A DNA stretch of 64,000 bases from Dactylellina haptotyla (taxonomy: Eukaryota; Ascomycota; Orbiliomycetes; Orbiliales; Orbiliaceae): NCBI GenBank assembly GCA_031310005.1, contig CM062386.1, positions 1,488,001-1,552,000 of the forward strand. The letters are read 5' to 3'. A program made the translations under genes and the position numbers. Below the pieces are notes generated by a model. It saw only the letters and a list, made by a program, of their open reading frames with translations, did not search any database and was not told the DNA's origin. The first letter of the stretch is position 1. Each line of letters starts with the position of its first letter. Below are positions 1 to 12,313 of this stretch, in pieces.

Positions 1-374
1 GGAGTTCTTGTATATATCTTGGTTAGTTTAATTAGAATTCTAACATTGCATTACATTTTAACCGGTTTTATGTAGATAGCTAGCGACTTATTTACCCAAG
101 ATATATGGTGATAGTAGTTATTACCCCATACTAGATACTTTATTATGGCTTGGCCTATACCTAAGTCTTCGAGTTATGTGCACCAAACGGTTCAATATAC
201 TTTTATATTTGCCTATTTCGGTTTTCTGCATCCTTTTGGCTAGTAGGTTCACACTTTTACTCAGCTTTGATAACATTTGGATTTATCTTTATGCGATATG
301 TATGGAGAATTGTAGCCTAATTACATAGGGCTTCATACCGTCGTTTTACGGAATCGTGACATTATGTTACCAGT
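1..374. other. intergenic, 5' flank of membrane-protein gene
   Basis: No open frame, RNA or repeat is recognisable. The sequence is AT-rich and probably holds the promoter and leader of the gene starting near 375. An additional upstream coding exon cannot be excluded. Confidence 0.4.
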
Positions 375-2112
375 ATGAAGTTAGGTTTCACTAATATTTA
401 TAAATGCATAGATACCCCTTTTCTGCTTCAAGAGGAGATTCTTGACTATGTTATAACAATTATCTCCGGATTCGCTGTTGTTCTTAGATGCAAATATTCT
501 GATCCCACCAAGACATTAGATAATTTGAGGATCGGTTACCTGCTACCTACACTTTTATCATTGGGTGCCGCTATCAACTTTGAATTTAGTGTATCTTTGA
601 TTTGGATATGCCTATTCATTGACATTTTATATTCTACGTACCGTGCTCTTGGGGACAACCAAAACACAATTGTAGGTTCAATATCGATATGTCTCAGTTG
701 TTATTGTATAAATAACATTGATACCTGGAGGAACTTTATAGCTAAACTCTATTATCTTCACAGATTACGGTTCTGAACCAGTTCATTCTTCTTATATCGG
801 CCTTTTTTTTGGTCTTGGTCGTACCTTTGATAATAGCATACAACAACATACCCCAATCGGAGTTTAGCTGTGGTGGTAATCTCAACTTGCGGTTCCTCGA
901 CTACAGCACTAGGCGGCAATTACGCCATGCACCAACACTCAATGGTCCAGAAGCCATCGACTTCAGCCTTGCATTTTCTTTATATATCCCTAAGGTCGGT
1001 TTCTTATCATCGGATTATAAGCTTGAAACTGCAACACGCATAGAGGATCAATCAGGTATAATAAAAATTCTACAAAAGCTGCAACCAATGCAGATTTAAT
1101 AGCGTTAATGCTTTGTATCTAGTAAACATGGTATTCTTTGGGGACCGGAAGGGTACAATGGAACCCTGGTATATCCGAAGACACTCAAATCAGGCCGGGG
1201 AATTAGAGGAACTCGAACCGGTGTTCCTACAGCATGGAAGCATGACGACCTATTTGGAAATCGACAATGATATAGAATACGATGAGGGGCGATATGGCCT
1301 AAGGTTTATACTATTATGTTATCTAGCAGCCGCCTGAGGATACATGAACGCTAACATATTATTTAATAGCAATACACCTACCCCTAGAGCATCTGGCGTT
1401 TGGCTGTTTTCATACTTACCCGGAGAACTTGATCAAGGCTTCCGGTTATGGAATAACGAATCTAATTGCTGGCTTGGTACTTCATACCGCAAGATCCCCA
1501 CGCCTGGCGCAGGTGACCTCCTTATGGAGGAATACCAAGCTACCTGCTTCGAACAAGCGAAACTTGATGCATCAACATTTTATATTGTCGATTGTAAGTT
1601 GTTTATTTTTTCGCCCGTTAGATTTTTCACAACCAAAACTCACTTAAAGTAATAATCAAGCAGCAAAGAGCAGCGAGAGTGCCTCGCATCGCTCTCAATA
1701 TTATGAAAAGATCACTCCACTATATTGGGCTCTGGCACAACTCCGCGCATCCCTTAAGCTTCGGGGAAGTTGGCCTAAGGGTAGATTGATAGTCAGAAGA
1801 AAACATTCGCTTTTTCCATCTCTCTCAGAATCAGAAAGTTGGTTTTTAATATTATGGCTGCTGCAAAATTTGCTATTTGCCATTGCTTCGAAACGTAGGA
1901 CGAGCTTTTTGAGGAGATATAGGCCCAAGGGCAATTATGATGTCAAGAAAACGGGGGTTTACTGTTTCGTAGTCATAGCATTATCTGAAGTAATTGGGAT
2001 TACAACCCCCGTATATTCCACTTGGAAGCTCCTGGATCAGCTTCCCGATATGACGGTGAAATTCTTTGCTTACCTAGGCCTCGGCACTCTCATGCTGGAT
2101 TGGATTGGATAG
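375..2112 (+). CDS. polytopic membrane protein of unknown function
   Basis: I do not recognise the family. Five exons (375-671, 764-1055, 1123-1303, 1370-1593, 1664-2112) join in frame to 480 residues. Supporting splice signals are GTAAGT at 1594 and branch-like GCTAAAC and GCTAAC elements before the acceptors at 763 and 1369. Hydrophobic stretches lie at about residues 26-38, 53-69, 72-87 and 106-125, then a polar stretch of roughly 260 residues that includes Trp and Cys residues (for example SNCWLGTSYR), then three more hydrophobic stretches after about residue 388. This suggests an integral membrane protein with a large loop or domain between two membrane clusters. The first intron (672-763) has the weakest donor, so the N-terminus is the least certain part. 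The next gene on the same strand is a secreted LysM protein, with no evident functional link. Confidence 0.55.
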
Positions 2113-2737
2113 CTGATATAGCCTCGTGATCCAAAAATATTCAATTTTTCAATCCTAGACATATCTACGGCTAGTTTTGTTAGCTACGATTTCCCTTGTA
2201 AATAATTTCTTCTTTTTCATATTCTAGATCGGAGATTAATTTTTCTACGGATATATGACATGACACGAGGTAAAAGGAAATGAACTAACAGTGGAAACTG
2301 AAGGCTACTCCTTATCTCACAAGCCATGTCAGCAGGTTCTTTTAGGTTGCTATGTATTTTTGAGTTTAGCGGCTATACCTGGTAATATCGATAACCATGG
2401 ACCCTAGCCAGGAAATAGAAAACCTTACCCTGATATTAATTTCAAGCTACGAGTCCAGTCCTTCATAGTTAAGCTCTGGCTATAAAGGATGCAAGGATAT
2501 GTCGCGATGAACGAACACCAAAGATAAAAGCAACCTTGAGGCCGTGTGGGACAAGTGTTTTTTTTATCTATACATGCAATCCCAAAAGCCGCAAGTCTTT
2601 ATATTCTTCCATTGGTATAAGTTTTTAGAAAACGCGATTGCAATTGATCGGCGGCCACATGATCTAGTCTCGAAATACTAACATCAGACTCTATCCTTAG
2701 TTGGCGGATACTTTGTAATAATATATTTATCTTGAAA
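2113..2737. other. intergenic region
   Basis: This AT-rich spacer separates two plus-strand genes and should hold the promoter of the LysM gene. I see no other gene, RNA or repeat in it. Confidence 0.4.
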
Positions 2738-4191
2738 ATGCTTCCTCCTACGAAAATATCGTTGATGATAGCTCTAGTAGCTACAGCCCGGGCTGCAAAG
2801 CTACTAGATACCAACGGTGAGTTTTCGCGTTTCGATACACAACACATGGCCGTGTCACCAGAGCCTCGATGACTGGTGCAACCCCAGATCATGATCACTT
2901 ATATTTTTATTACAGACCAGCTACCAACAGAGCAAGATATTGCGCCCAACTGTGACAAATGGATAGAAGCCTATGATGGTAAGATCGACATCCTTCCATA
3001 AATTTTGAAATTTCTACATTTCAATTCTTCAAATGATTTAAAACGTTAATCAAGACTCTATTCCCACATGCAGGTGACAACTGCCATTCTTTGGCTACCT
3101 TAGCTGCGGCTCAGGGTGTTCTCGAATCCGACTTCCTAGCTTGGGTATCTGAGTTTCCATTGCATTATAGAATTATATATTCTTTTCTAATTCCAATAAA
3201 CCCTTTTATACTAGTATACTGACACTTCGTATGCATCTCTAGAATCCGAGTTTAGCCCGAGATTGCAATAATGTCAAGAACTCTTGGGGTTATTGTGTTC
3301 ATGTAAACGGTTCGCTGCCATCGAATTTCACGCCAAAAAGTATTCCGGTCAGCACTGAGCCTACTTCATTAGCAACATCAACTACGGCAACTCAACCCCC
3401 AGTTATCACCAGTCAAGTGCTTGAACCTACAACAACAAAACCTCCCATCAGTACCAAGGTTCTTTTGTGGACTGAAACCGCCCCTACAACGACTTTATCA
3501 GGCCAACCTCATGATTGCAATGCCTGGCATTGGACTTTAATCAATGGCAATTGCAATAGTGTAGTAAAAAACCTTCAAAGCCAAAAATTCGATTTGGCTC
3601 TTGCACATTTGATGGCGTGGAATCCTTCATTGGGCCCAGGATGCAATGGGCTACTCCAGCATACACATCTTTGCATTCGTACATCATCTAGTATTCCGTC
3701 AGTTAAAGGTACTAAAAAAAGGTCACTCACTATGAGAAGCCATCTAGACGAAAGGTAGGATATAGATCTCAATACTCATCGGAGCGCACTAATAAAGCGT
3801 TTTCTCAATCATAAAACACCGCTAATAATAAATCTTCATCAAAAATAGACAAGCACCGTCTAAAGTTATTTGTAATAGCAAAACAAATAAGCTGCCAGAA
3901 CCGATTAGCATCGGCTCAGGCCCTCTGACTGGTGCCATCAATTCATGCTGCAGAAGCTTGGCTGGCAAATTTCTAGCCAAAGGCGATCCATACCTTTGCG
4001 AAACTACCAGTGGCGGGAAGAAAATAACTATGTCGCTTCGCATACTGATTGGCGGGTTCAATGTGGTCCAGCCATTTTGTAATGAGCAACTCTCACTGAT
4101 ACCCAAACAGTGTTCTAAGGACGGGAAAAACACAATGGGTGGCTGTGTTGTCACGTCAGATGGCAACTTACAATCATGTATTTACACTTAG
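2738..4191 (+). CDS. secreted two-LysM protein with Cys-rich C-terminal region
   Basis: Five exons (2738-2816, 2916-2978, 3074-3144, 3243-3754, 3849-4191) give 355 residues. The N-terminus is a signal peptide (MLPPTKISLMIALVATARA). Two LysM modules follow at about residues 39-90 (NCDKW..., DNCHSLA..., AWNPSL, CVHV) and 162-217 (DCNAWHW..., MAWNPSL, LCIRT), each with the C...NPS...C layout of fungal LysM proteins, separated by a Thr/Pro-rich linker. LysM modules bind N-acetylglucosamine polymers such as chitin, so an extracellular chitin-binding or effector-type role is likely. The last exon adds about 110 residues with roughly eight Cys (starting VIC, SCC, ending QSCIYT) that I cannot assign to a known domain. 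The donor GTAGGA at 3755 and acceptor AATAG at 3848 remove an in-frame stop and join this region. No chitinase domain is present. Confidence 0.82.
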
Positions 4192-4414
4192 AGTCCTGAT
4201 TATGATTATATGGAACCCATTTAGAAAGTTCATTAGTTTATGTAAATAGAACACTTTGGAAGTCGGACTTTCATTTGGCGCTAAAACTGTTATAATCATT
4301 AATACTTAAATTATTTAATAATAAAATTTCGGACATCTGCAATGAGAAATAAATTACAACATTCCTCATAGATACGAGGTCGCATTGAATGTGCAGCCCT
4401 TACATTGAATATTC
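4192..4414. other. convergent intergenic spacer
   Basis: A short AT-rich spacer between the convergent LysM gene and the minus-strand SUKH-like gene. It probably holds both 3' UTRs, and nothing else is visible. Confidence 0.4.
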
Positions 4415-5363
4415 TTACTGAAATTTGATATGTCGTGGTGGGACCATCTCTTCCATAGGAGGACAAGGTAAATTTAACCACTCTTGGTATTCTTCGTCAT
4501 TATTCTGATATTCGAGCCATTCTTCCACTAGCTGATTAACTGAATCATAGATAATAGGTCCACCGTCATACATGTGGTAATGAACTATTTTCCACACTCC
4601 AGTTACTTCTCCATCAATTGTATAGCGCAACTTGGCCAGGATGAGCTACGAGAAAATCTTTAAGTTAGTGGCCTTCTAAGGTGTGCGAGTTGTGGGGGAA
4701 ACACATCGTGAAAAAGAATTTGAAGTATTGAGTAGTAAAAATATCGAAATAGGCTGGTAGTGTTTTTCTTGAAATAGGTGACCTTACATAATGGCCACCT
4801 TCTACGGCTCCGCTAAGTTTAATCCCCCTCTCCACCTTTGGGCCGCTGTTGCCGTATAGATGCTCATAGGTATCTTGGATCATCTCACCATAATCGGAGT
4901 AGACATCATGAAGGGGCAAATATGTAACCCATTCCCATGGTTCGGAAAGGGCACGTGGCACTTCTGTTAAATTCCCAGCCAACCGCCAAAACGGCGCAAG
5001 ATCTAAGGGGACTTCGGGCTCGCCAAGTTGGCTGGCAAGTACAAGCAAATATGAATCAATCTTGGCTTGAATGTCAGGGACTGCGAGATCGGCAAACTCG
5101 AAACCATCATAATCTGAAGCACCGGCTAGATTTTCTGATATTTCTTGCTTGATTCTTTCTTGCGTCAATCCTATTTCTGCCAATCCTTGATACTGTAGGC
5201 GGTAGCATTGTTCGTTGTATTCGGCCAAGTTTTGTGCGAGTGACCTTTTAGGAACTGTTTCTGGAGGCCATTGGAATGGTTTTCTAAGAATTCCTAGCGA
5301 GATCGTTGTGCACGGCTCTACCAGAGAACTGGAGTTAGTTGGGGCTGTCGACGAGGGCTCCAT
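4415..5363 (-). CDS. possible SMI1/KNR4-like (SUKH fold) protein
   Basis: Two exons on the minus strand (5363-4788 and 4645-4415) join in phase 0 across a 142-nt intron with a GTAAGG donor, a CACTAAC-like branch and a CGTAG acceptor, giving 268 residues. The spliced C-terminal half reads G-IKLSGAVEGGHY joined to LILAKLRYTIDGEVTG, then HYHMYDGGPIIYDSVNQLVE. This resembles the SMI1/KNR4 (SUKH) layout in which G-x-G-x-Y and a beta hairpin precede a helix ending FLExW, here LVEEWLEYQ. In fungi Knr4 links cell-wall and calcineurin signalling, and in bacteria SUKH proteins are often immunity proteins. The resemblance is by eye only and the family is diverse. There is no signal peptide or membrane segment. 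Without splicing, the frame ends in an unrelated Phe-rich tail, which supports the intron. Confidence 0.55.
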
Positions 5364-8300
5364 TGCCAGAGTCGGCGAGTCCAGCTCATGTAAGTTTGTA
5401 GCTGCAAAAAGATAGATGGATGTCTGACGGCCAACATGAGTCTTTCTTTATTGCTTCATTACTATATATGATTTTTACACACCGAAATTTCAAATTAAAT
5501 TTACAAAAGATTTTGCACTCTGTAGCCGACTAGCCGCTGGCAATTGTCCTGACAATCAACACAAAAAGGAAGCTGATAACCTCAGACAAGGCCCAGGGCC
5601 TAACTAGCACATGGCACTTGCCCTATCACCAGATGGTTCCGAGCAATTGAATGCATTTGACTAACCAGAAGGGAGAAGTTTTTGATAAGGCAGGAGAGTA
5701 TCTTGCAATGGCCACCCCTGGACTGCTATATTTTTTAGTGGCGGACGCCAATTTGCCGCTCAGTTTCTGTCCTGTGATCATGTGACAGTTGAGCCGGACT
5801 CAGAACACAGCCTTCGCGATATGTGGCACTAGGTTAGCTACATTGGGGAGGCTTGCAGTAGCTACGGAGATGAGTATCATGTCTTCTGGGTTTTTGGTTG
5901 TAACCGTGACGTATATAACTGGGCTAAGATGCTTTCCATTCGAATATTTTAAATCCTATCTTAAGAGATCATGGGATCATGAGATCATGGATACTTCGAC
6001 CGTAAGATTTTTTTTAATAAAATTCATCATAATATTTGGAAGTGCGGCAGACTGTGCGGAATACTTAATTTTATCTCATGTGAATGTTTCAGAGATTAGG
6101 AAACCATTTTTGTTGCTTGATGTTCAGAACTCTGTCTTCTTAATTCGATCGAGCAATTTTTTATGTTTTTTGCTTGTTTTCCCTCCTTTTAACACCGTAT
6201 TAAAAACGCAACACACGAAATACAGAAAACATGGCTTCCAGAGGCCAGATATTCGTATATGTAAAGAATTAAACCTAAGAATTTGTCGCTAGTCCTCGAA
6301 GTTTGCAATGTACCCAACTTAATTCATAATAATTCTGTACCATAAATATCCCTCAATCGGGCCAGAATTTTAGGTCTCCTACGTGTTGGCTTGAGTGTCT
6401 TCCTCATGTTCGCATGTGAATCGTGCTTTGAAAAGATCTCTAGCGGAAAGTGCCGTATAATATGGTGACTGGTATGTGATTAGCTACTTTAGAACCATTC
6501 TCAGACCTGAAGTTGGGTTCAACGTCGGATTTGATGTCTTGAAAGATTAGTTAGCGGGATATCCTTCGGGTTGATGGATCCCCTTCGATTTATCCTGTAC
6601 GTCTAAGGATGCCGCAAAGCTGTAGCTTCCATGCATATGACGGTCGAATTTATTCATATTGCAATGATCGTACAGCTCTGGCTAATCTATTAGTGAACAT
6701 AATATTATAGCAGAGATATAATATCTTAGGGATACACTTGCGAGGAGATTAAGATTTATTGTAATAATCGAATAATGTCTGGTCTGCGAGGAATGGCAAA
6801 TAGCAACTACCTCTAAGTCGACATAGCCCTAATATTTAGTCGGCAGATCTCGATGTATTGGCTTTCTGCGGTCCTAATTAATGTTTATAAGATGCCCATC
6901 ATGATGCAATATGTTGGACCTGTCGATCCCGCCGATGTAGCGGGTAAACAATGCAGGGTAAACATGGAGAGTATCCACGACGATGGCGATGATAATAATA
7001 GAAAATCTGACAGCTAGCGGGCTCCTTATCTTGCTGATCTTTTCGTGAGTCATACATGATAAATGCGTGTGGATCTTTAATGGTTATGTTGGCTTTTGTA
7101 TAACTTTGCGTTGCCTATCATGGCTCTAGCACGCCGGCATAGCTTCGGAGGTTCAATGGGGGTTGGATATTTATTATTATTATGCCTGGCTACTGATCAT
7201 GGCTTCTAGAGCAGGAATTAAGCAAAGTTAAATCATCAGACCATGGATAGTACATGGCATTTGGGTTGCGAGACAAGGATAGTGCATCATATCTGTAGGA
7301 CAATCTGTTCCCTATTTTAAAATATCTGGATCGAACCATACGCAAGATGTATATCCTCTCCGTCCAATAATATTGAACTTCGATGGCCCCGAGAAACTTA
7401 GGGTCGTAGGATGTAGGATAATAGCAAAGTCTCAGATTGAAATATGAAGAATATATGTTTAGGTTTCATAGGGCTAAGATATACAAGTATCAGCTACTGT
7501 AATAGGCCTATTCTTGGGTTCAGCTTTTGCTCCTAATTAGTCTGGTTGCTAACGAATTTGGGGCTCTGAGTTGACTGTTTAGCATGATGTGAGTCTCTGT
7601 CAAGGCGATGGTCATCTATAAGGCTTTATTCCTGGATATGTCGAGTATTTTTTCCTTTCGTCGTTTTAGATATTGTCAATGGAGTATACTGAGGAAGCTA
7701 GTAGTCTTATATGGTGCAAGTGTTTGGGATGGAGGTGATCATTTGAGGATCTCTTCCCGCGTGCCAATCTTTGAGAACCAAAAGAGCTGAGATATCAGAA
7801 GACCATTCGTGGTTATCACTGCAAAATTCTAGAATGCATACGATAGACACTGCTATAATCTCTCCGAGACATATATAAGCACACTCGGGGTTAGGGGATT
7901 TCCCTGATTTAAACCCCCCTTTCACCCTTACTCAAAATTATCACACAAACACTGTGGTATCAAGATTACGACAGCTTGAGCTTGTATAACAGAAAACACC
8001 GGATACTAAGCTTCGTTTACCTAAGCTATCATACCAAACAATCATAGAGCCACGAGTATTAGCAGCCAACTTACTTATTCTCCCAAGGGTGGTAATTCCA
8101 AGCTATTTCTCGCGGAAAATCCTTTCAACTTTCCTCTCTATCCCAGCTCAAAACCTAGCGTTTGTCGAATTAATAACCTTCGTGCATTTCTCTCTACTAC
8201 TTTTATTTGAGATATCACGCTACAAAGGCCATTTCTTTAAGGTCAACAAGCTCCACAGCGGATTTGGAGAGGGTAATTTCGAACAGAAAATTAGAACATT

Positions 8301-8442
8301 ATTCACTCACAATTAGGTAAGCCTTTTATATTCAATCTTTGCAATATAATACCCCCAATATTGGTTCATATTTCCCCCAGCACCCTCCCTATCCCACGCA
8401 AATAAAGATATATGCATATATTCTTGGCATAAACGGGTCTAG
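5364..8442. other. 3-kb AT-rich gene-poor region
   Basis: I find no convincing gene here. The longest open frame (5789-6292, plus, 167 codons) has no recognisable domain, biased composition or adjoining exon signals. Most frames are interrupted every few tens of codons, as in degenerate or never-coding DNA. The final 600 bases look like the promoter and leader of the next gene: a TATA-like element near 7871 followed by C-rich pyrimidine tracts. Confidence 0.4.
7871..7878 (+). promoter_or_regulatory. TATA-like element upstream of group B gene
   Basis: ATATATAA is followed within 50 bases by C/T-rich tracts, as in strongly transcribed fungal promoters. If it is used, the gene at 8.4-10.6 kb has a leader of several hundred bases that probably contains introns. 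Confidence 0.3.
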
Positions 8443-10644
8443 GACTTCTCTCTCCACCCACTTCTGATAGCCCCAGAAGATATATCTGGTATCGTATCAG
8501 ACCCTGGGGATCCGGTCCTGAAAGCAGTGGACGCACCAGCTTCCACCGCTACATCCGATATCGAATGGGACCTGTGCTCGCTGAAGTCTGCTCCAAATCT
8601 GTAGAATCACCAGAGAATCTGCTTTCCTTTGTGGTGAATGCACTTAGTAGCTTCTAGTATTTTCCCTCAGCTTAATAGCCTCAATGGATCGCTGACACAG
8701 CTGCACAGATCTTCCTCGCAGAATAATTCGGACAACACAAAGTACTTGTTGGGTTTTGACAACACCTCCAATATGTCCAGCAGCAGCGATTGTGAATGTG
8801 GCGGGTGTTACCACCCAGAATGCGACCCCTCTTGCACGTTTAGCACTAAAACGATCCGTGGTACCAACAGCACACCCCCATCTGAAAGCACTCCGCCCTC
8901 AGACAGCCATAGTCCTCTAGCGAGCTCATTTTATCAAGATACAACTTGGGCCTGTGCTGGCTCAGCATACGGTCGAGAGCTTGATATCCAAGTTGGCGCC
9001 AAAAATAACCACAATGGATCCGAAATACCGGCCCAAGTGGCTATCATACGGGAGAGCCAGTGCAGCTCTCCTCAACACCAAGCAATAGCCGGCAGAGCGA
9101 CTTCTAAGTTTGATTCTTTCTTTGTGACTCAAAAATTCTCCAACCTCAGCTTTGAAGAGGTGGTTGCAAAGCACACTGAAGATCTGAACATGAATGGTTC
9201 CGACATACCACTTGCTTTACTAGCGGTTAACCATTTAAGGTCATTGACAGGACTAAATGGATCGCTTGGACCATCTAGGAGAGATAATGATGCACCCTCG
9301 ATTATATCCGATGGAGGTTATTACCCTCCTGAATTGATGAGTGGTACAGAATTTGGAGGGCCACCTAGCGCGGAATTAAGATTCATGTCGCCTTCCGTGA
9401 CTTCAATGCAAGGCACGACAGAGCTCCAGGATGCACGCAAAGCCTTGGACAGGATCGCTTCCCATCACCAATTTCAGCCCGTACCGGTTTCTCAAGCGAC
9501 AGAACTTTCGAAATTGGCTGGAATAATTGACAATTCCGCGATCAATGCAAATAGAATACTTGATCTCCTGATTAGGAAGATTAAAGTACAACCTGGTTAT
9601 ACAACGTTACACGCAGAAATTAAAGCGGAGCTAAAAGATATCACGGACAAAATAAATATTATTGACGCCTGGGTTCAGTTGGTGAACAACCAAAACCAAA
9701 GACATATTCCAAAATATATTTCAGAAGTCGCTCTACACTTTCTCAACGATGGAATATACAGACTGAACCCTACCATTGAAAGGGACTCGCGACAAGAGAC
9801 TATTGGGAATATGATTGATGGTATCTGGCGCATTAAAAGTTTGGCCCAAAGTTTCTGGTGCCACATTGACATCGAACTCTCTAAAATGGAGTCAGTATCC
9901 GGGTATGGGCGAGGAAATGGACAAGGCAAAAGTACACCTTCAGAATTAGTGGCATACACGGCGATTCTTTCGAGGGCTATGGATATTGAGGAGACTCTGG
10001 AGCCGATATTCTTCGACGCCCAACAGCTAAAGGTGGCTATCAATACCGTGCAAAACAAGGTCGAAAGCATTATTACTAGAAGGATGAAATACCCTGGTTG
10101 CATCCGTTGTTTTGGTCAAGAACTTATAAAAGCTTACAACGAGGCTACTGGTGAAAGATACAACCCTAGCTGTACCATGAAACACCCTTTTGGTACCGCA
10201 GAATCCTCGCATGTGGCTTTTAGCAAGCATATGTTCTTTGGCTTGCTTAGAGGAAGAGACGAGAATCGCCAATGGTTTGATTTGATGGGGCCGCCGTTCG
10301 TCATCCAACTAGGCGGTCAATTTTCCAGCGGTAATCAAGTGAACACCAATATGCGCAGCGGCAACCAGCGTTCTAGATGGCATCTCGCTTACGATACTCG
10401 ACCGCAGCAACTTCCGACGCAGCAGTTCACGGCACAACAGGCTCGCCAAAGACATCATCCAAATATCTCGTTACCGCCTGCTATAGGAGCACCTACGAGT
10501 CTACAACACGGGAGACCTATCTCGAACTTGCAAGCTCCTTTGGCATCTCGAAATCAATTAATCACTGCAGGTCGTCAATCGGAGGGTGTTTTGGCAACTC
10601 AAAACCACGCTGGCGTGGCACGTACACCGCCAAGTATATATTAA
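8443..10644 (+). CDS. group B helical protein, long form, unknown function
   Basis: A 668-codon open frame starts with ATG at 8638. An upstream segment in another frame (8443-8600, ending DIEWDLCSLKSAPN) also looks coding and can be spliced in frame over an intron 8601-8657, so the true N-terminus is unresolved. The N-terminal third is Ser/Asn-rich with a Cys cluster (CECGGCYHPECDPSC) and repeated NGS motifs (LNGSL twice, NGSEIP, NGSDIP). Residues of about 260-490 are strongly helical (for example LLIRKIK, IKAELKDITDKINIID, WRIKSLAQSFW). The last 100 residues are Gln/Arg/Pro-rich and probably disordered. There is no signal peptide or membrane segment. The plan of a disordered N-terminus and helical core resembles other orphan genes at 11-39 kb, which I call group B. 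No function can be assigned. Confidence 0.6.
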
Positions 10645-11512
10645 TCCGGTCGCGCGTACGAAACTCGTACACCGGACTTAGACCATTTCATGGTGGCGAA
10701 TCCCCCCATGCTGAAAGAAACGACAACACACTTTACTCGAAGCTCACCAGCTGAAATTCAGCTCCTGGACGATAGTCGAATATTTCCCATCACACACAAA
10801 GAAAGCCAGAAATGGAGTCTTTTTAGAGATTGATGGCCTAGCTCCGAATGAATGAGTTTGAGCGTCTGATATCCAGACACTTCAAGTCATATGACTCGAC
10901 CAAAGTAACATGTTTCGCTCTCCTGCTTCATTTTTTTGTTAATGTTTTCTTCTTCACTGAAATGTCACTCGCATGTTTGATTTATTGCCTCTTTTCTGAT
11001 TTCTATTGTCTTCAGTATATTGAGTTCCTTCTTTGATTATAGTGGCTTCTTCTCATTCATCATGCCTCACATCCAAATATATTGGAACCTTTGTATATTT
11101 CATCTTGTAATGTCCTTTCCACTCGTTCTGGAACGTTAATGGCTTTGGAGTTTTGGAGTATTTTAGTTTTGGGAACTTAGAAAATAGAAAATACAAAAAA
11201 AAAGGTCTTCCACCAATTGGTGGGGGCTATAAGTAAGAAACTGAAACTCCAATCGATAGTATGTGTTAGAGAATTGAAAAATCGAATCTCCAGTAGCCAA
11301 AGGATTAAGTACAAGGATAAATCATATTGGCTACAGTATGAGGTTATTCAAATATCATGGTTTAAGCGGGGCCTGGAAAAAGGGTAAAGGTCTAAAATTC
11401 TGTCTCTAACAGTTCTAAGTTCTATGAATGTACAGAAACTAGTTCTACTTTCTACGTTCTATACACTCAAAAAGCCCACAAAGAGCCATAGAATTCTAGC
11501 TTCTTCCAAATA
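10645..11512. other. convergent intergenic region
   Basis: This holds the 3' flanks of the convergent genes on either side. The open frame at 10377-10754 is an out-of-frame overlap with the upstream gene. Nothing else is recognisable. Confidence 0.4.
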
Positions 11513-12313
11513 TCATTCCTGACTCCTGAAATCAATAGTGCGAAAAGGGTGATCGTCGTAGTAGCTTAGGTCGATGGAGTCAGCATTCGCGAATATTCTC
11601 CGAACAGCTTCCAACCTCTTTCGGTCACATCGCGTTTCTAAATATTGAAGAGACTGGCGAGAGAGCTGCTCATACTCGTTGAAAAGTGCTCTTCCATCTG
11701 CATACTCTTTCAAAGCAGGTGCGACCAGTTTAGTCCAAATATTGATGAAGCCTTTTTTGGTGGCGTCCATTTGTTGTTGGATTTTGCGCAGAGCCTCTTC
11801 GTCTTCCGTTAACCCAGCTTTCTTACTCACTCTTCGCCTTTTTACGCTTCTTCCAGATCCCGGAGTAGAAGAATCTTGGGATATATCATGTTGTACCAGC
11901 TCCGGGGTGCCTAGTGCGGATAGCCTCAGGGCCTCCATATTCGCTTCAAGAATTATATACCAACTCTGCCCGATATTGAATGATTGTGCGAGACTGGCAA
12001 GTCGCTTAGCGGCGTTTTCGGTCTCTTCTTTCCAGGTATGGAAATGATCCGATGGACCGTATACGTGGAGTTGCTTTTCGGTTTTATTGTTATTGTGGTT
12101 CAGCGCATTGCGGAGTTTGACGCGGACTTGTCTGATGTTATGGAGCGCGGGTTTGACAAGATTATTCAACTGCTGGGTCTCTGCAGAGAGTTTTTGGATT
12201 TGAGATTCGAGGTCGGCAAGCCTGAGCTCGTAGGTCTTTTGGTTAGTGGAGGTTTCCTTGATCTGTGAGATGTTAATCCCAAGGCCTTGGAAGTATTGTT
12301 CAGTTTCAGTCAA
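11513..12313 (-). CDS. group B coiled-coil protein, unknown function
   Basis: The open frame encodes at least 266 residues, but its first codon is TTG and the frame stays open further upstream (to about 12385). The real start is therefore probably in an undetected upstream exon, and the 5' end given is a minimum. The protein is almost wholly helical, with heptad-like stretches (LADLESQIQKLSAETQQLNN, then LVKPALHNIRQVRVKLRNAL). A short break carries a basic cluster GRSVKRRRVSKKAG that could be a nuclear localisation signal, and a second helical half follows (ALRKIQQQMDATKKGFINIW). It is one of about eleven leaderless helical proteins in this region. Function unknown. Confidence 0.6.
   Translation of the reverse strand: MTETEQYFQGLGINISQIKETSTNQKTYELRLADLESQIQKLSAETQQLNNLVKPALHNIRQVRVKLRNALNHNNNKTEKQLHVYGPSDHFHTWKEETENAAKRLASLAQSFNIGQSWYIILEANMEALRLSALGTPELVQHDISQDSSTPGSGRSVKRRRVSKKAGLTEDEEALRKIQQQMDATKKGFINIWTKLVAPALKEYADGRALFNEYEQLSRQSLQYLETRCDRKRLEAVRRIFANADSIDLSYYDDHPFRTIDFRSQE

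Noticed and set aside
5789-6292. 167-codon open frame, plus strand
   Set aside because: No domain, unlikely composition, no splice partners, and it lies in AT-rich DNA with decayed frames all around.
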